Translations under genes and position numbers: made by a program
IMG/VR virus record: IMGVR_UViG_3300031521_000053
Location: 1 to 64,000 of that record
Reading direction: 5' to 3' (one strand)
From: a virus
Length of the DNA: 64,000 bases
Notes under the pieces: generated by a model
Told to the model about the DNA's origin: nothing
Databases searched by the model: none
What the model saw: the letters and a program-made list of their open reading frames with translations, nothing else
Shown: one piece after another, positions 26,088 to 34,997 of the stretch
How the letters are laid out: each line of letters starts with the position of its first letter
Position numbering within the stretch: position 1 is the stretch's first letter

Positions 26088-26801
26088 ATGTCTAAGATAA
26101 AAATTAATAATGAGTACGCTGTAAGAATAAATCATCCAGAACTTGGAGTTTTCTATTTCTCATATTGCGGGCTCAATGAAAAATTTAATCCGTTTGTTTT
26201 TACTAAAATTTTATCTAAAGTTCAAACTTGGAAAACTATAAAATTTGCAGAAAAACAAATAAATATAATTATATCACAGTTGGAATCTAATGAAGGTAAA
26301 ATTTATTTATCTCTTGGAACAAATATAGAGTGTGAATATACATCTAAAATTTTTCAATCCAGAAAAAAATATTATTATCTTATTGACTCGATACAAAATG
26401 TTAGATCAAAAATAAATTTAATAACAGCAAATAAAAACGTTAACAATTTAAATGTTACATTAATTGAAGATTCAGAAGAAATTTGTAATGTTTATAAAAA
26501 TATAAAAAATAATTTTTTCATAAATAAAATTAAAAAACTAGATAATTGTGATGTTGATTTTGATGAAATATTAAAATATTCAAATGATACATTATTATCT
26601 ATAAATACATACAATGCAATTCAAAATGAATTAGTACTTAAAGTGAATAACTATCTTGAAGATATCTCATTATATAAAAAAGATATTTCAATCTTAGAAG
26701 ATTCTAAAACTTATAAAGGATTATATTTAGATATTATAGATGCATCTTATGGATTTAGAAGATTAAAATTAAATACACTTAATTTATTACAAGATAATTA
26801 A
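26088..26801 (+). CDS. Hypothetical protein with R-K-x-K-L-like tail
   Basis: 237 residues, unknown; probably alpha-helical after residue 45, with helices rich in K/N/D. It ends YGFRRLKLNTLNLLQDN, a variant of the basic leucine-asparagine tail. Its stop overlaps the end of the converging protease-like gene by 4 bases. Confidence 0.7.
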   Translation: MSKIKINNEYAVRINHPELGVFYFSYCGLNEKFNPFVFTKILSKVQTWKTIKFAEKQINIIISQLESNEGKIYLSLGTNIECEYTSKIFQSRKKYYYLIDSIQNVRSKINLITANKNVNNLNVTLIEDSEEICNVYKNIKNNFFINKIKKLDNCDVDFDEILKYSNDTLLSINTYNAIQNELVLKVNNYLEDISLYKKDISILEDSKTYKGLYLDIIDASYGFRRLKLNTLNLLQDN

Positions 26802-28021
26802 TTATACACTAATCCTGCCTGCCAATAAGTTTTTCCAGACACAGTTATATATTCATAGTCACTTAATCCATCAACAGTAATTTCATCTATTTCTGTTTCA
26901 CTTGAATAATTAACTGGTTCTCCATTCCATGCTGATATATTAATTAAACTTGAAATTCTATCAATTCTGCAAGCCAAACCTACTTTATCAGAACCAGAAA
27001 AACATAATCCTATTATTTTTTTAGTTCCTGAAAAATCTGCAATTAACGCAGAACCAGAATCTCCATGCCAAATAGGATAATCACACATATCACTTATTGG
27101 TTGAGTTGTACCAGTTGTTGCTACAAAAACTATAAGATCAGAAAACACAATAGGAGTACTAACTCCTTGAATATTATATGATACTGTTGCTACTGCAGGA
27201 GATTGATAAACTAATAATTTAGTGATATATTCACCTTTAGCTCCTGTTGTTCTACCTGCACTATATAATAATGGATTATATGATATATTACCTGGTTTTA
27301 ATAAGTTATTTATTTCGTCTGTTGTTGCAAATGAGTAAGAAGATGATTCTAATCCTTCTTGATTATATGATGTTTTTTTATTTATGTAAGTTTGTCCAGA
27401 ATAAATTGTTGTCAATGAAACCTCTGCATAATTATATTCAGTTTGCCTTATAGGATAATATCTTTTAACTATTCCAATTGGAAACATATCATTTGGTGTT
27501 TCATGTTTTTGTCCTACTATATTACCTTTGATATTATATATTTCTCCATCTATTGATCTTTCTGAACATATAGAAGAATCATCAGAAAATACATGATTAT
27601 TTGATACTCCAACTAATGAATTTGTTTCATTATCTATAGCTAAAAATCCCAATGTACCAGAATAATTATACATTGATGTAATATTACTACAAGAAACTCC
27701 ACATTTCAATGGACGAAATGTATTTCTGTTTGATGGGGGAATTGTTTCCCAATCATAAAAAGAATCATCACAAAATTTTTCATAGCTACCAATTACTACA
27801 TCAGTTTTTATTGTTTCATCACCAATAACTAATGAATCTGGTAATAATTGTTCTGGTTTCAATTTATCATTATCAATTTTATCTTTAACAGTAAAAACTA
27901 TTGATAACTCATCAGATATTATTCCACTAGTGGTTTTATACCCATATCCAACTCCAATTATATTATCATCAGTATTTTTATGATACTCTTCTAATTTTTT
28001 TAATAACTCTTCTTGATTCAT
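26798..28021 (-). CDS. Chymotrypsin-fold serine protease-like protein
   Basis: 407 residues. The N-terminal IGVGYGYKTTSGIISDELSI-FTVKDK motif is typical of Nal1-type trypsin-like proteins. The catalytic His is in VSNNHVFSD (about residue 143) and the Ser in WHGDSGSALI (about 320). The Asp position (usually VDAA) reads NYAEVSL, so the triad may be incomplete or use another acid. No signal peptide. Lies next to fibre-like genes, so it may be virion-borne and act on the host surface, or be a glycan- or protein-binding remnant. Confidence 0.75.
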   Translation of the reverse strand: MNQEELLKKLEEYHKNTDDNIIGVGYGYKTTSGIISDELSIVFTVKDKIDNDKLKPEQLLPDSLVIGDETIKTDVVIGSYEKFCDDSFYDWETIPPSNRNTFRPLKCGVSCSNITSMYNYSGTLGFLAIDNETNSLVGVSNNHVFSDDSSICSERSIDGEIYNIKGNIVGQKHETPNDMFPIGIVKRYYPIRQTEYNYAEVSLTTIYSGQTYINKKTSYNQEGLESSSYSFATTDEINNLLKPGNISYNPLLYSAGRTTGAKGEYITKLLVYQSPAVATVSYNIQGVSTPIVFSDLIVFVATTGTTQPISDMCDYPIWHGDSGSALIADFSGTKKIIGLCFSGSDKVGLACRIDRISSLINISAWNGEPVNYSSETEIDEITVDGLSDYEYITVSGKTYWQAGLVYN

Positions 28022-28614
28022 ATTTTTTTTATTTCATTTGGTATATGTATAAACAATGTCTTAACTTTAAGTTTTTTGTCAATTATCTCGAATGCATTAT
28101 TTGTTATTGTGGTTGTTGTGGTTGTAGTGTATATATCATTTGATATAGTTGATGTGATAATTATTACCGTTGTATTGGCTGTACTTGTATTTATCTTTGA
28201 TTCTAATTGTGAAACATTTAATACTTGTTCATTTGATTGATATAACGGATGACTAGATATTATTTTAGTGTTTTTCCATGTACTACCATTTGATATTCTA
28301 AAAACCAATTTATCTTCTGATTCGTATCTTATATCTAATATTGATGTTATAAAATATTGTAAAAATTTCTTTGTTGAAGTATTGTCAAAATTATAAGATA
28401 AATACTCATTTAAAGTATTTATTTTTTTATTGATAAATTCTATAGGAATATTATTAATATTCAATTTCATATCTGCTAAAAATGAAATATTATTTATATT
28501 TAAAAAATCTTTTATGTTTTTGGACTCTCCTATATGAAGACTAAATGTCACCCAATGATCAATAAACCAGCATTTCGCAATTGGTAATTTTGAATATTCA
28601 ACTGATTTTTTCAT
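28018..28614 (-). CDS. Fibre-associated protein, paralogue of 56625-57077
   Basis: 198 residues. (A-K)-C/V-W-x-x-x-x-W-V-(T/N)-F near residue 14 and the following F-L-(N/D)-x-(N)-N-(I/L)-SF block match the protein at 56625. The C-terminal third is a Thr-rich tract (IYTTTTTTTITNN). Two copies beside fibre-type genes suggest a tail or fibre adaptor. Overlaps the protease-like gene by 4 bases. Confidence 0.7.
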   Translation of the reverse strand: MKKSVEYSKLPIAKCWFIDHWVTFSLHIGESKNIKDFLNINNISFLADMKLNINNIPIEFINKKINTLNEYLSYNFDNTSTKKFLQYFITSILDIRYESEDKLVFRISNGSTWKNTKIISSHPLYQSNEQVLNVSQLESKINTSTANTTVIIITSTISNDIYTTTTTTTITNNAFEIIDKKLKVKTLFIHIPNEIKKI

Positions 28615-28620
28615 TTTATT

Positions 28621-29241
28621 TTATTTTTTTATCAAATCATTTACTTTATCTAATTTACTTAATGGAAAAATCCATCCAGCCTTTTTTTCGCCAGTTTTAG
28701 GATCAGTCAAAAATTTATTATATCTACATCCTAATTCTAATAAATCTTCTTTAATTTCTTTTGTTCCTTTTCCAAAAATAGCATATGCTTTATCTGAATA
28801 TTTAACTAATTCAATATCAGAGTATTCTTTTTTATCAAATGTGGATATTGATTTTATGTGTTTTAATTCTGATATCTCTTTTTTTGGTTCTTTCAAAATA
28901 TCCTTTTTATGTAGCATAAATAATTCAGATAAAAGCATTTGATTTCCTTCTTCATCTTCCCAATGTTTAGAAAATTTGTGCTGAGATATCACATATTTTT
29001 TAAGCAGTGAATTTACTAAAACAGAATCTATTTTTGTTTTTAAATTTCCTATTTTTATAAATTCCAAATCATCTTTCCACTCTCCTTTACCTAATCCTGT
29101 TTTAGCTTTAAAGCTATTTAATTTAAGATATAAATCATCGTTACTCATATCTAATAATATTTTAGCCTCAACAGACTTATAATCATAATCCCATGAGTAA
29201 TAAGACTTATTTGTTGCTAATAATTTAAGATTTTCATTCAT
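28621..29241 (-). CDS. Protein with C-terminal G-W-I-F-P fold domain
   Basis: 206 residues. The last 65 (YSDKAYAIFGKGTKEIKEDLLELGCRYN ... KAGWIFP ... VNDLI) match a small domain seen in many large-virus proteins, in which a lipid/nucleotide-like alpha/beta unit ends in G-W-I-F-P; its function is not known to me. The N-terminal part is unrecognised. Confidence 0.65.
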   Translation of the reverse strand: MNENLKLLATNKSYYSWDYDYKSVEAKILLDMSNDDLYLKLNSFKAKTGLGKGEWKDDLEFIKIGNLKTKIDSVLVNSLLKKYVISQHKFSKHWEDEEGNQMLLSELFMLHKKDILKEPKKEISELKHIKSISTFDKKEYSDIELVKYSDKAYAIFGKGTKEIKEDLLELGCRYNKFLTDPKTGEKKAGWIFPLSKLDKVNDLIKK

Positions 29242-29279
29242 TTTATATAAAATATGTTTTTTATTACTATTAATTAAAT

Positions 29280-29288
29280 TATATATAA
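29280..29288 (+). promoter_or_regulatory. Candidate late promoter (TATATATAA)
   Basis: About 50 bases before the gene at 29337, which begins a two-gene virion-type unit. Confidence 0.4.
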
Positions 29289-29336
29289 ATAAAACTTTTT
29301 TTATTTTTTCTTTTATAATTAAAAAAACAAATTAAT

Positions 29337-29651
29337 ATGATTAACTTAGATATAAATATTGGTGTAGGTAATGGAAGTAATAAACTTACTATAAATGTAG
29401 AATCAATTAAATCATTCAATAGAAAAAAAGTAGAAATTGAAAAAATGTTAAGTTATTATTTTTTTGAATTTGATACAGAAAATGTCAGAAATGAGATAAA
29501 AGAAAATGTATTGAGAATTCTGAGTAATGATTTAATAAGTACCAGAATAGAAAAACTTAAAAAATTAAATGATATTTGTGAAGGTGATAATAAATTAAAA
29601 AATTATCATCAATACAATATCATCAATAATATTGAAATAATAAAAAAATAA
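29337..29651 (+). CDS. Hypothetical protein upstream of a tube-like gene
   Basis: 104 residues, unknown; one strand region (LDINIGVGNGSNKLTINV) and helices ending IEKLKKLNDI. Five bases separate it from the tube-like gene, so it may be a small tail component or chaperone. Confidence 0.65.
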   Translation: MINLDINIGVGNGSNKLTINVESIKSFNRKKVEIEKMLSYYFFEFDTENVRNEIKENVLRILSNDLISTRIEKLKKLNDICEGDNKLKNYHQYNIINNIEIIKK

Positions 29652-29656
29652 TTATA

Positions 29657-30124
29657 ATGGCAATAGCACAGTTTTCTAATAGTTTGAATAGCTTACATGA
29701 TGTAGAGCCTATTTATCTAACACAATTTGAAGTTAGATTTAATAATACTTTTTTGACTGATAATTGTAGTTCTATAAAAAACGATATTATGATTTTTAAT
29801 TTATATACTGTTAATGATGAATTACAACCATTTCAGATTATAAATAATATGATTAATAATAATACTATTATAAATTATTTAGAAATTATAAATAGTAAAA
29901 AAGATGGTACTATAAAATATTGCTCTTTTTTGAAAAATTTCTCATTTGTCGAAATTTTAGGATTTCTTGATTTTGATTGGGATTCATGGGATAAAAGTGA
30001 TTCAAAAATTAAAGATTTACGTGTAAAATTTAAATATGATAAAATGGATGTAGTCACATCAAAAAATTATAACAATTTTTTAAGAAAAATTAAACTTGAG
30101 TGCATAACTAAAAAAGATTCATAA
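29657..30124 (+). CDS. Tail-tube-like virion protein
   Basis: 155 residues with the strand order of the phage tube fold: PIYLTQFEVRF, MIFNLYTV, a helix LQPFQIINNMI, then KDGTIKYCSFLKNFSFVEI and the final DLRVKFKYDKM strand. The D-G-x-x-x ... V-K-F-K-Y-D pattern is usual for T4 gp19-type tail tubes. Shares its C-terminal half with 13167-13784. A terminator overlaps the stop. Confidence 0.55.
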   Translation: MAIAQFSNSLNSLHDVEPIYLTQFEVRFNNTFLTDNCSSIKNDIMIFNLYTVNDELQPFQIINNMINNNTIINYLEIINSKKDGTIKYCSFLKNFSFVEILGFLDFDWDSWDKSDSKIKDLRVKFKYDKMDVVTSKNYNNFLRKIKLECITKKDS

Positions 30125-30139
30125 TATATGAATCTTTTT
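30111..30139. terminator. Bidirectional terminator overlapping a stop codon
   Basis: AAAAAGATTCATA / TATGAATCTTTTT with a 3-base loop. Confidence 0.85.
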
Positions 30140-30144
30140 TATTT

Positions 30145-30549
30145 TTATTCTTCTTTTTCTTCTTCTAAGAATTCAATCTCATCATCATCATCAATATTTA
30201 TCAATTTTATATTATCATCATATACTACAAATTCTTTCAATTCTTCTATCATATCATAAAAATCTGATTCATCTAAACTATCAAGAAGGTCTGCCAATTC
30301 ATCTTTTGATGGTTCATAATTATCTTCATCTTTATATCCATCTAAACTATTTATACCTTGATTATCTAGAATTTCTAATATCTGATCAATAGCATCATGT
30401 TTATATTCCCAAAATGATTCAGTATTGTCATTCACTCTAACTTCCCATTTATTTTCTATTTCTTCATCATTAGTGGTATTTTCTATTTCCTCGTCATCAA
30501 GAATATTTTCTTTTATATATTCAAATTCATTAAATTTTTTAAGAGCCAT
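30145..30549 (-). CDS. Highly acidic protein with capsid-targeting-like start
   Basis: 134 residues, strongly acidic (ends LEEEKEE). The start MALKKFNEFEYIKEN fits the K-x-F-x-x-(F/Y)-(I)-x-E pattern. An acidic body could make it a DNA mimic or a scaffold-like internal protein; neither is shown. Late-type motif 17 bases upstream. Confidence 0.7.
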   Translation of the reverse strand: MALKKFNEFEYIKENILDDEEIENTTNDEEIENKWEVRVNDNTESFWEYKHDAIDQILEILDNQGINSLDGYKDEDNYEPSKDELADLLDSLDESDFYDMIEELKEFVVYDDNIKLINIDDDDEIEFLEEEKEE

Positions 30550-30565
30550 AATTTTTCTTTTTTTG

Positions 30566-30573
30566 TATATATA
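30566..30573 (-). promoter_or_regulatory. Candidate late promoter (TATATATA)
   Basis: Minus-strand TTTTTATATATAC, 16 bases before the start at 30549. Confidence 0.45.
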
Positions 30574-30625
30574 AAAATATAACTAACTATTTTTTATTTT
30601 CTTCTATTATATCATTTTTTATTTG

Positions 30626-30633
30626 TATCTTTG
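30626..30633 (+). promoter_or_regulatory. Host-type promoter -7 element for the early small-gene run
   Basis: TATCTTTG, 27 bases before the first gene of a long plus-strand operon. -33 box not evident. Confidence 0.55.
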
Positions 30634-30660
30634 TAATTCAAATAATTTAATAAAATTTAT

Positions 30661-31167
30661 ATGAAAAAATTTGAAACCGTATTTAAGACTTGGATAGGGA
30701 AAAATACGAATTCACAAATCAAAGCAATTGATAAAATTTCATCTGAAACAGGAATTGACGCCGAAGATTGGTTCTTTAATAATTTCTTACGTTTACAAAC
30801 TGGTGATTTTAGTGGAACTGATTTTTTAGAGGTACTACTTGAAAATTATTTATGTAATTTGACTCATAAATTTGAAAAAATTGTAGGAGAATATTTAGAA
30901 AGCACAGGAACTAGTTTTTATGGTGAGCCAATATATGATATAGATATTACATTGGATTATGATTATAAAAAAAATTGTATAGTTATTGACGAACAATATG
31001 GAAATAAATCTGATATTGAAAAAATAATAAAATCAATATCTCTTGATAATAAAATACTATTAACTAAAAATAAAATATTTACATACGTCATTAATGAAAC
31101 AAAATTAAATATATTCTCAGAAAAAGAAGCAAGAATATTAAAATTGAAACAATTGAATGAAATATAA
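30661..31167 (+). CDS. First gene of the early small-gene operon
   Basis: 168 residues, unknown. It ends ARILKLKQLNEI, the basic tail motif, and its last codons contain the start of the next gene (overlap 11 bases). Probably alpha/beta. Confidence 0.75.
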   Translation: MKKFETVFKTWIGKNTNSQIKAIDKISSETGIDAEDWFFNNFLRLQTGDFSGTDFLEVLLENYLCNLTHKFEKIVGEYLESTGTSFYGEPIYDIDITLDYDYKKNCIVIDEQYGNKSDIEKIIKSISLDNKILLTKNKIFTYVINETKLNIFSEKEARILKLKQLNEI

Positions 31168-31378
31168 AATTGGCGATATTATCATTTTTAATAAATCTAA
31201 AAAATCAAAATCAATCATAATAGAAATTATTCATCAACATTTATTTCATTATTATAGATTTAGATTTATTGATGAAAATAATACTCACATTATGAGTTGT
31301 GAAAATGTAGATAATTCATCAGAATTCTATATTAATTATATAAGAAAAGAAAAATTAAAAAATATAAATGAAATATAA
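31157..31378 (+). CDS. SH3-like small protein, tandem copy 1
   Basis: 73 residues: YKIGDIIIF start typical of a small beta-barrel, ending IRKEKLKNINEI. First of three head-to-tail paralogues, each overlapping the next by 11 bases so that the N-E-I codons hold the next ATG. Confidence 0.75.
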   Translation: MKYKIGDIIIFNKSKKSKSIIIEIIHQHLFHYYRFRFIDENNTHIMSCENVDNSSEFYINYIRKEKLKNINEI

Positions 31379-31580
31379 AATAGGTGATATTATCATTTTT
31401 GAAAGTTTCAAAACAAAAATAGTAAGAATTATTAATAGTAATAATTGTTATGAAATACATACATTTTTTAATAATCAAACATACACACAAGTTGTTCAAT
31501 CTGAATATGTAGATAGATGCTCAAAAATAGATATTAAATCTATGAGAAAAGAAAAATTAAAAAATTTAAATGAAATATAA
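31368..31580 (+). CDS. SH3-like small protein, tandem copy 2
   Basis: 70 residues: YKIGDIIIFESFKTKIV, then strands, then MRKEKLKNLNEI. Very close to copies 1 and 3 at both ends and diverged in the middle, as expected for an expanding tandem array. Confidence 0.75.
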   Translation: MKYKIGDIIIFESFKTKIVRIINSNNCYEIHTFFNNQTYTQVVQSEYVDRCSKIDIKSMRKEKLKNLNEI

Positions 31581-31791
31581 AATAGGTGATATTGTGGTTG
31601 GCGAAATTTTAAAAATTAAAATAGTAAGTATTTTAAATAATAAATATGAATATCGTTTAATGTGCTGTAAAAATCCAAAAGTCACAAATTGGACTACTGA
31701 ATCAATAGACAATAAAACAGAATTAGATAAACAATATTTAAGAAAAGAAAAATTAAAAAAATTATATGATACTTCAGCAATGGCTAAATAA
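31570..31791 (+). CDS. SH3-like small protein, tandem copy 3
   Basis: 73 residues: YKIGDIVVGEILKIKIV ... LRKEKLKKLYDTSAMAK. The tail runs seven residues past the motif because the stop lies in the overlap with the next gene. Confidence 0.7.
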   Translation: MKYKIGDIVVGEILKIKIVSILNNKYEYRLMCCKNPKVTNWTTESIDNKTELDKQYLRKEKLKKLYDTSAMAK

Positions 31792-32347
31792 TCCTGATTT
31801 TTTGGATAAAAATCAGTTTGAAAAAAGAAAAGTATTAAAAAGAAGCATATTATCAGATAAATATTGTTTAGTAGGTAAAACATATATATGCTTTGATAAT
31901 GAAAACTATTGCTCAAATATGAGATTTTATAGTTCTAATAGCTATTGTAATTTGACTATAGGTAAATCATATGAAATATTAGATCATAAAATTGGTAAGG
32001 TAAGAATACTAAATGATAGCAACAAAAAAATTTGGACTACAATTAATAGATTTATATATTCAATAAAATATGAAAGAAAAGATAAATTAAAAAAAATATC
32101 TAAATCAGATGATGAAATTTTTATTGACATATCAGAAAAAAAATTGATTTGTGTTTTATGCGGACAAGAATGGGGAATAGAAAATAAATTCACAAATACA
32201 TGTGAAAATGTTGAATGTAATGGCTTTTGTACATGGGGATATTATCCAATGATACCAGAAAGTTTCACAATTGATGATAATGGATTTTGGCATTTAATAC
32301 CTTTTCCTAAGGATTTAAAAGAATTATATAATTATAAAATTAAATAA
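31766..32347 (+). CDS. SH3-like domain fused to a cysteine motif
   Basis: 193 residues. A K-(T)-Y-I-C-F ... LTIGKSYEILD beta domain is followed by ERKDKLKKI, here internal, and then a putative zinc site CVLCGQEWG ... CENVECNGFC at about 130-155. This reads as a small-protein unit with an added C-terminal module. The start at 31766 follows the upstream K-E-K-L-K-K-L codons at the same distance as in the neighbouring genes. Confidence 0.65.
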   Translation: MILQQWLNNPDFLDKNQFEKRKVLKRSILSDKYCLVGKTYICFDNENYCSNMRFYSSNSYCNLTIGKSYEILDHKIGKVRILNDSNKKIWTTINRFIYSIKYERKDKLKKISKSDDEIFIDISEKKLICVLCGQEWGIENKFTNTCENVECNGFCTWGYYPMIPESFTIDDNGFWHLIPFPKDLKELYNYKIK

Positions 32348-32349
32348 AT

Positions 32350-32739
32350 ATGTTAGATAAAAAATCAACTCAACGTATAAAAGACTATGTTATCAGCACA
32401 GGTAAAAAGATAACAGTAAAAAGTGGTAGATGTAGATATAATTTTAGATGTCAAATGAATGCAGTAAATGATGCATTATGTAGTGGTCAAACAACAGTAG
32501 GAATGTGTGTTTGTATTAATAGTGATAATTGTTTTATTCATTTTGTTAATATTTCAAAAAATAACACATTCATTGATAATACATTGGGACAATGGTCAGT
32601 TAAATATAAATATTATTTAGTAAAAATTATTGAAAAAAAAGATTTTTTAAATATAAATGATATTTTTCTTAAATATAGAAAAGAATTGCATCAAAAATTA
32701 CCTTTATACTTGAGAATGGTAAATACAATTGAATTTTAA
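32350..32739 (+). CDS. Hypothetical protein with Cys-His-Asn/Asp pattern
   Basis: 129 residues. RCRYNFRCQMNAVNDAL, then CFIHFVNIS, then FIDNTLGQW are spaced like a small papain-like or transferase-like fold (Cys, His, Asn/Asp). That reading is tentative. It starts 2 bases after the previous stop. Confidence 0.65.
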   Translation: MLDKKSTQRIKDYVISTGKKITVKSGRCRYNFRCQMNAVNDALCSGQTTVGMCVCINSDNCFIHFVNISKNNTFIDNTLGQWSVKYKYYLVKIIEKKDFLNINDIFLKYRKELHQKLPLYLRMVNTIEF

Positions 32740-33003
32740 ATGATAATTGATAAAGGTTGGGGATATTGGGATTTGAAAAATTCCACAAGACTTGATGATA
32801 TTGCATATTATTCATTTGTTCAAGATTATGTGAAGGACTATAAAGATTCAATATCATTTATGTCAAATATGGATTATGAACCACCTGATCAAACTTGGTT
32901 TTATTATCAAAGAAATAAAAATAGTCATTATTCTTATCATTACAATAGTGCAAATAATTTTTTAAGAAAAGAAAAACTTGTTAAATTAAAAGAAATACAA
33001 TAA
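32740..33003 (+). CDS. Small protein, paralogue of 18406-18630
   Basis: 87 residues. GYWDLKNSTRLDDIAYYSF matches the YGNWNLENSIEIDDLAY block of 18406-18630; both end in the basic tail (here FLRKEKLVKLKEIQ). Function unknown. Confidence 0.75.
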   Translation: MIIDKGWGYWDLKNSTRLDDIAYYSFVQDYVKDYKDSISFMSNMDYEPPDQTWFYYQRNKNSHYSYHYNSANNFLRKEKLVKLKEIQ

Positions 33004-33006
33004 ATA

Positions 33007-33684
33007 ATGAAAAAGAAAATAGTAATATTCACTGGTGCTGGAATAAGTGCAGAAAGCGGAATTCAAACTTTCAGGGATTCTGACGGACTTTGGGAGCAAT
33101 ATGATGTAAAAGACGTTGCAACTATTGATGGTTGGAGAAAAGATAGACAATTAGTTTTAAAATTTTATAATGAAAGACATAAACAATTAGATACTGTAGA
33201 ACCTAATTCAGCTCATTACTTTCTTGCTGAATTGGAAAAAAAGTATGATGTTCAGATAGTTACTCAAAATGTCGACGATCTCCATGAGAGAGCAGGAAGT
33301 ACAAATGTTCTACATCTTCATGGACAATTAACAAAGATGAGAGCATTTAATAATTTTACTGTTTATGATTGGCCAAAAGATTTTGACATACAAACAGATA
33401 GTGTGGATGAAAATGGCGATACATTAAGACCACATATTGTTTGGTTTGGAGAAGCTGTTCCAAATATGGGTAAAGCTGAAAAAATAACAAAAGAAGCAGA
33501 TATACTTATTGTAATTGGAACATCATTACAAGTTTATCCTGCAGCAAATTTATTATATAAAGCAAATTTTAGAGCACCTATATATTATATTGATCCTTCT
33601 GATTCTGATATTGGTATAGATATTAAAAATTTTACTCATATAAAAGAAACAGCAACAGAAGGAGTTAAAAAATTAAAATTGTGA
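33007..33684 (+). CDS. cobB: Sir2-family NAD-dependent deacylase
   Basis: 225 residues. NAD-binding GAGISAESGIQTFRD at 10-24, TQNVDDLH at 86-93, catalytic His in HLHG (H105), PHIVWFGE near 140, and IGTSLQVYPA near 172. The zinc-binding cysteine pairs of most sirtuins are missing between HLHG and PHIV, as in Bacteroides-type sirtuins, which points to a Bacteroidetes source. It should remove acyl groups from lysines, using NAD+. In a phage it may reset host enzymes or affect NAD-based defences (speculative). Confidence 0.92.
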   Translation: MKKKIVIFTGAGISAESGIQTFRDSDGLWEQYDVKDVATIDGWRKDRQLVLKFYNERHKQLDTVEPNSAHYFLAELEKKYDVQIVTQNVDDLHERAGSTNVLHLHGQLTKMRAFNNFTVYDWPKDFDIQTDSVDENGDTLRPHIVWFGEAVPNMGKAEKITKEADILIVIGTSLQVYPAANLLYKANFRAPIYYIDPSDSDIGIDIKNFTHIKETATEGVKKLKL

Positions 33685-34001
33685 TGATAGAAAATAAAAG
33701 TGAAAAATACGGAAAATATTATGGAGAGTTAGTTGATTTTGACTACACTGCAAATATGATATATTCAGATTGGAGCGAGAGAGAGACTTCAATGTTTTGT
33801 GAACAACTAGAAGAATACGGAGTAACAGAAATAATTTTTGACGTTGAAGATGGGGAAAATGAAAATAAATACTCATCAACATTATATATTGAAACAACAG
33901 ATGAAACAGATTACAAAAAACTTATGATGTTAATTTTATCAAAACATCCTGATGAGTTTTCAGAAGAAACAAATAATCACTTTAGATTTTGGGTTGATTA
34001 A
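33684..34001 (+). CDS. Hypothetical acidic protein
   Basis: 105 residues from the ATG at 33684, which overlaps the sirtuin stop by one base (TGATG); a GTG at 33681 could add one residue. FEC-type charged helices, ends FRFWVD. Unknown. Confidence 0.7.
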   Translation: MIENKSEKYGKYYGELVDFDYTANMIYSDWSERETSMFCEQLEEYGVTEIIFDVEDGENENKYSSTLYIETTDETDYKKLMMLILSKHPDEFSEETNNHFRFWVD

Positions 34002-34031
34002 AAACATTAAACAAATTAAAAATATAATATT

Positions 34032-34472
34032 ATGCCAAGTGTTACAGAAAAATTAGAAGAATATTTAAAATTTTTAAAAACTCCTGAGGGAGAAGAAAGC
34101 ATTCTTGAATTTCAAAAAGTAATTCAATTGGAAGAAGATATCAAAAATATAAACATTGAAAGAGTAAAAAAAATGTTCAATGATCAAGAAACTTTTGATT
34201 CTTTAGTCAATAGAATAATAAGAAAAAATGGAGAAGAATGGAGGGACAAATGTTACAAAAATGGTTGTACCCCATATCCAACTCAACTATTATACTCGTT
34301 GTTTGATTTAGCAGAAAAAGAAGGAACTGAAATAACAGAATCTATTGATGATTTTACAAGTCATTTTCCGTCTGACATCTGTGAATATAACGGTTGGCAA
34401 TTTGCTTTGACATATGGTCAAGGTACATGTAGTAGTATATACTACAATAAAAAATTAATGTATAGAGATTGA
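34032..34472 (+). CDS. Hypothetical protein
   Basis: 146 residues, helical and charged in the first half; C-terminal YNGWQFALTYGQGTCSSIYY looks like a beta hairpin. Unknown function; transcribed with the sirtuin. Confidence 0.75.
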   Translation: MPSVTEKLEEYLKFLKTPEGEESILEFQKVIQLEEDIKNINIERVKKMFNDQETFDSLVNRIIRKNGEEWRDKCYKNGCTPYPTQLLYSLFDLAEKEGTEITESIDDFTSHFPSDICEYNGWQFALTYGQGTCSSIYYNKKLMYRD

Positions 34473-34726
34473 ATTCAATTAAAACAGTAAAATCAAGATA
34501 TAGTATAACTACAATTTCACCAAATTTTTATAGTAATTTGTCATTAAGTGGCAATACAAATGATATTATTTCTGGTTCAACTGGATTATTAGAGCAAGGT
34601 TATATATTTGTTCCTTATATAATGGCTACAACAACATCAATTATTACTGAATCAAGAGAACGTAAGATAAACAGACTAAGAGAAGAAAGAGTAGAAAAAC
34701 TTAAAAAATTAGGATGGAATGACTGA
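34469..34726 (+). CDS. Small protein resembling a capsid-protein C-terminus, TTG start
   Basis: 85 residues with a TTG start overlapping the previous TGA. SRYSITTISPNFYSNL ... EQGYIFVPYIMATTTSI recalls the G-Y-(I/V)-F-(A/V)-P-Y-I segment near the C-terminus of large-phage major capsid proteins, and would then be a duplicated fragment; weak evidence. It ends with a double basic tail (RERKINRLREERVEKLKKLGWND). Confidence 0.55.
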   Translation: MNSIKTVKSRYSITTISPNFYSNLSLSGNTNDIISGSTGLLEQGYIFVPYIMATTTSIITESRERKINRLREERVEKLKKLGWND

Positions 34727-34997
34727 TAAAAAATATAAACAAGGAGATGAAGTTGTATGTATTAATAATGATGGAGGTTATGATAAATATTTAACAATTG
34801 GAAAAAAATATAAAATTCATTATATTTATAAAGGAAAATTAACCAATTTAGATCATTTTAGGATAAAATCTGACAAAATAAATTCATTTTTTATAAGTCC
34901 ATTAGGAATAATTTTTTTATCACCAAATGAGTTTAAAATTAAGAAAAGAAAAGAAAAATTAGAAAAAATCAATAAATTAATTTTTAATGATATTTAA
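34719..34997 (+). CDS. SH3-like small protein with basic tail
   Basis: 92 residues: YKQGDEVVCINNDGGYDKYL-TIGKKYKI ... FRIKSD, the beta-barrel pattern G-D-x-V-x-C-(I)-(N) ... L-T-I-G-K-x-Y, then KRKEKLEKINKL. Overlaps its neighbours on both sides. Confidence 0.75.
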   Translation: MTDKKYKQGDEVVCINNDGGYDKYLTIGKKYKIHYIYKGKLTNLDHFRIKSDKINSFFISPLGIIFLSPNEFKIKKRKEKLEKINKLIFNDI

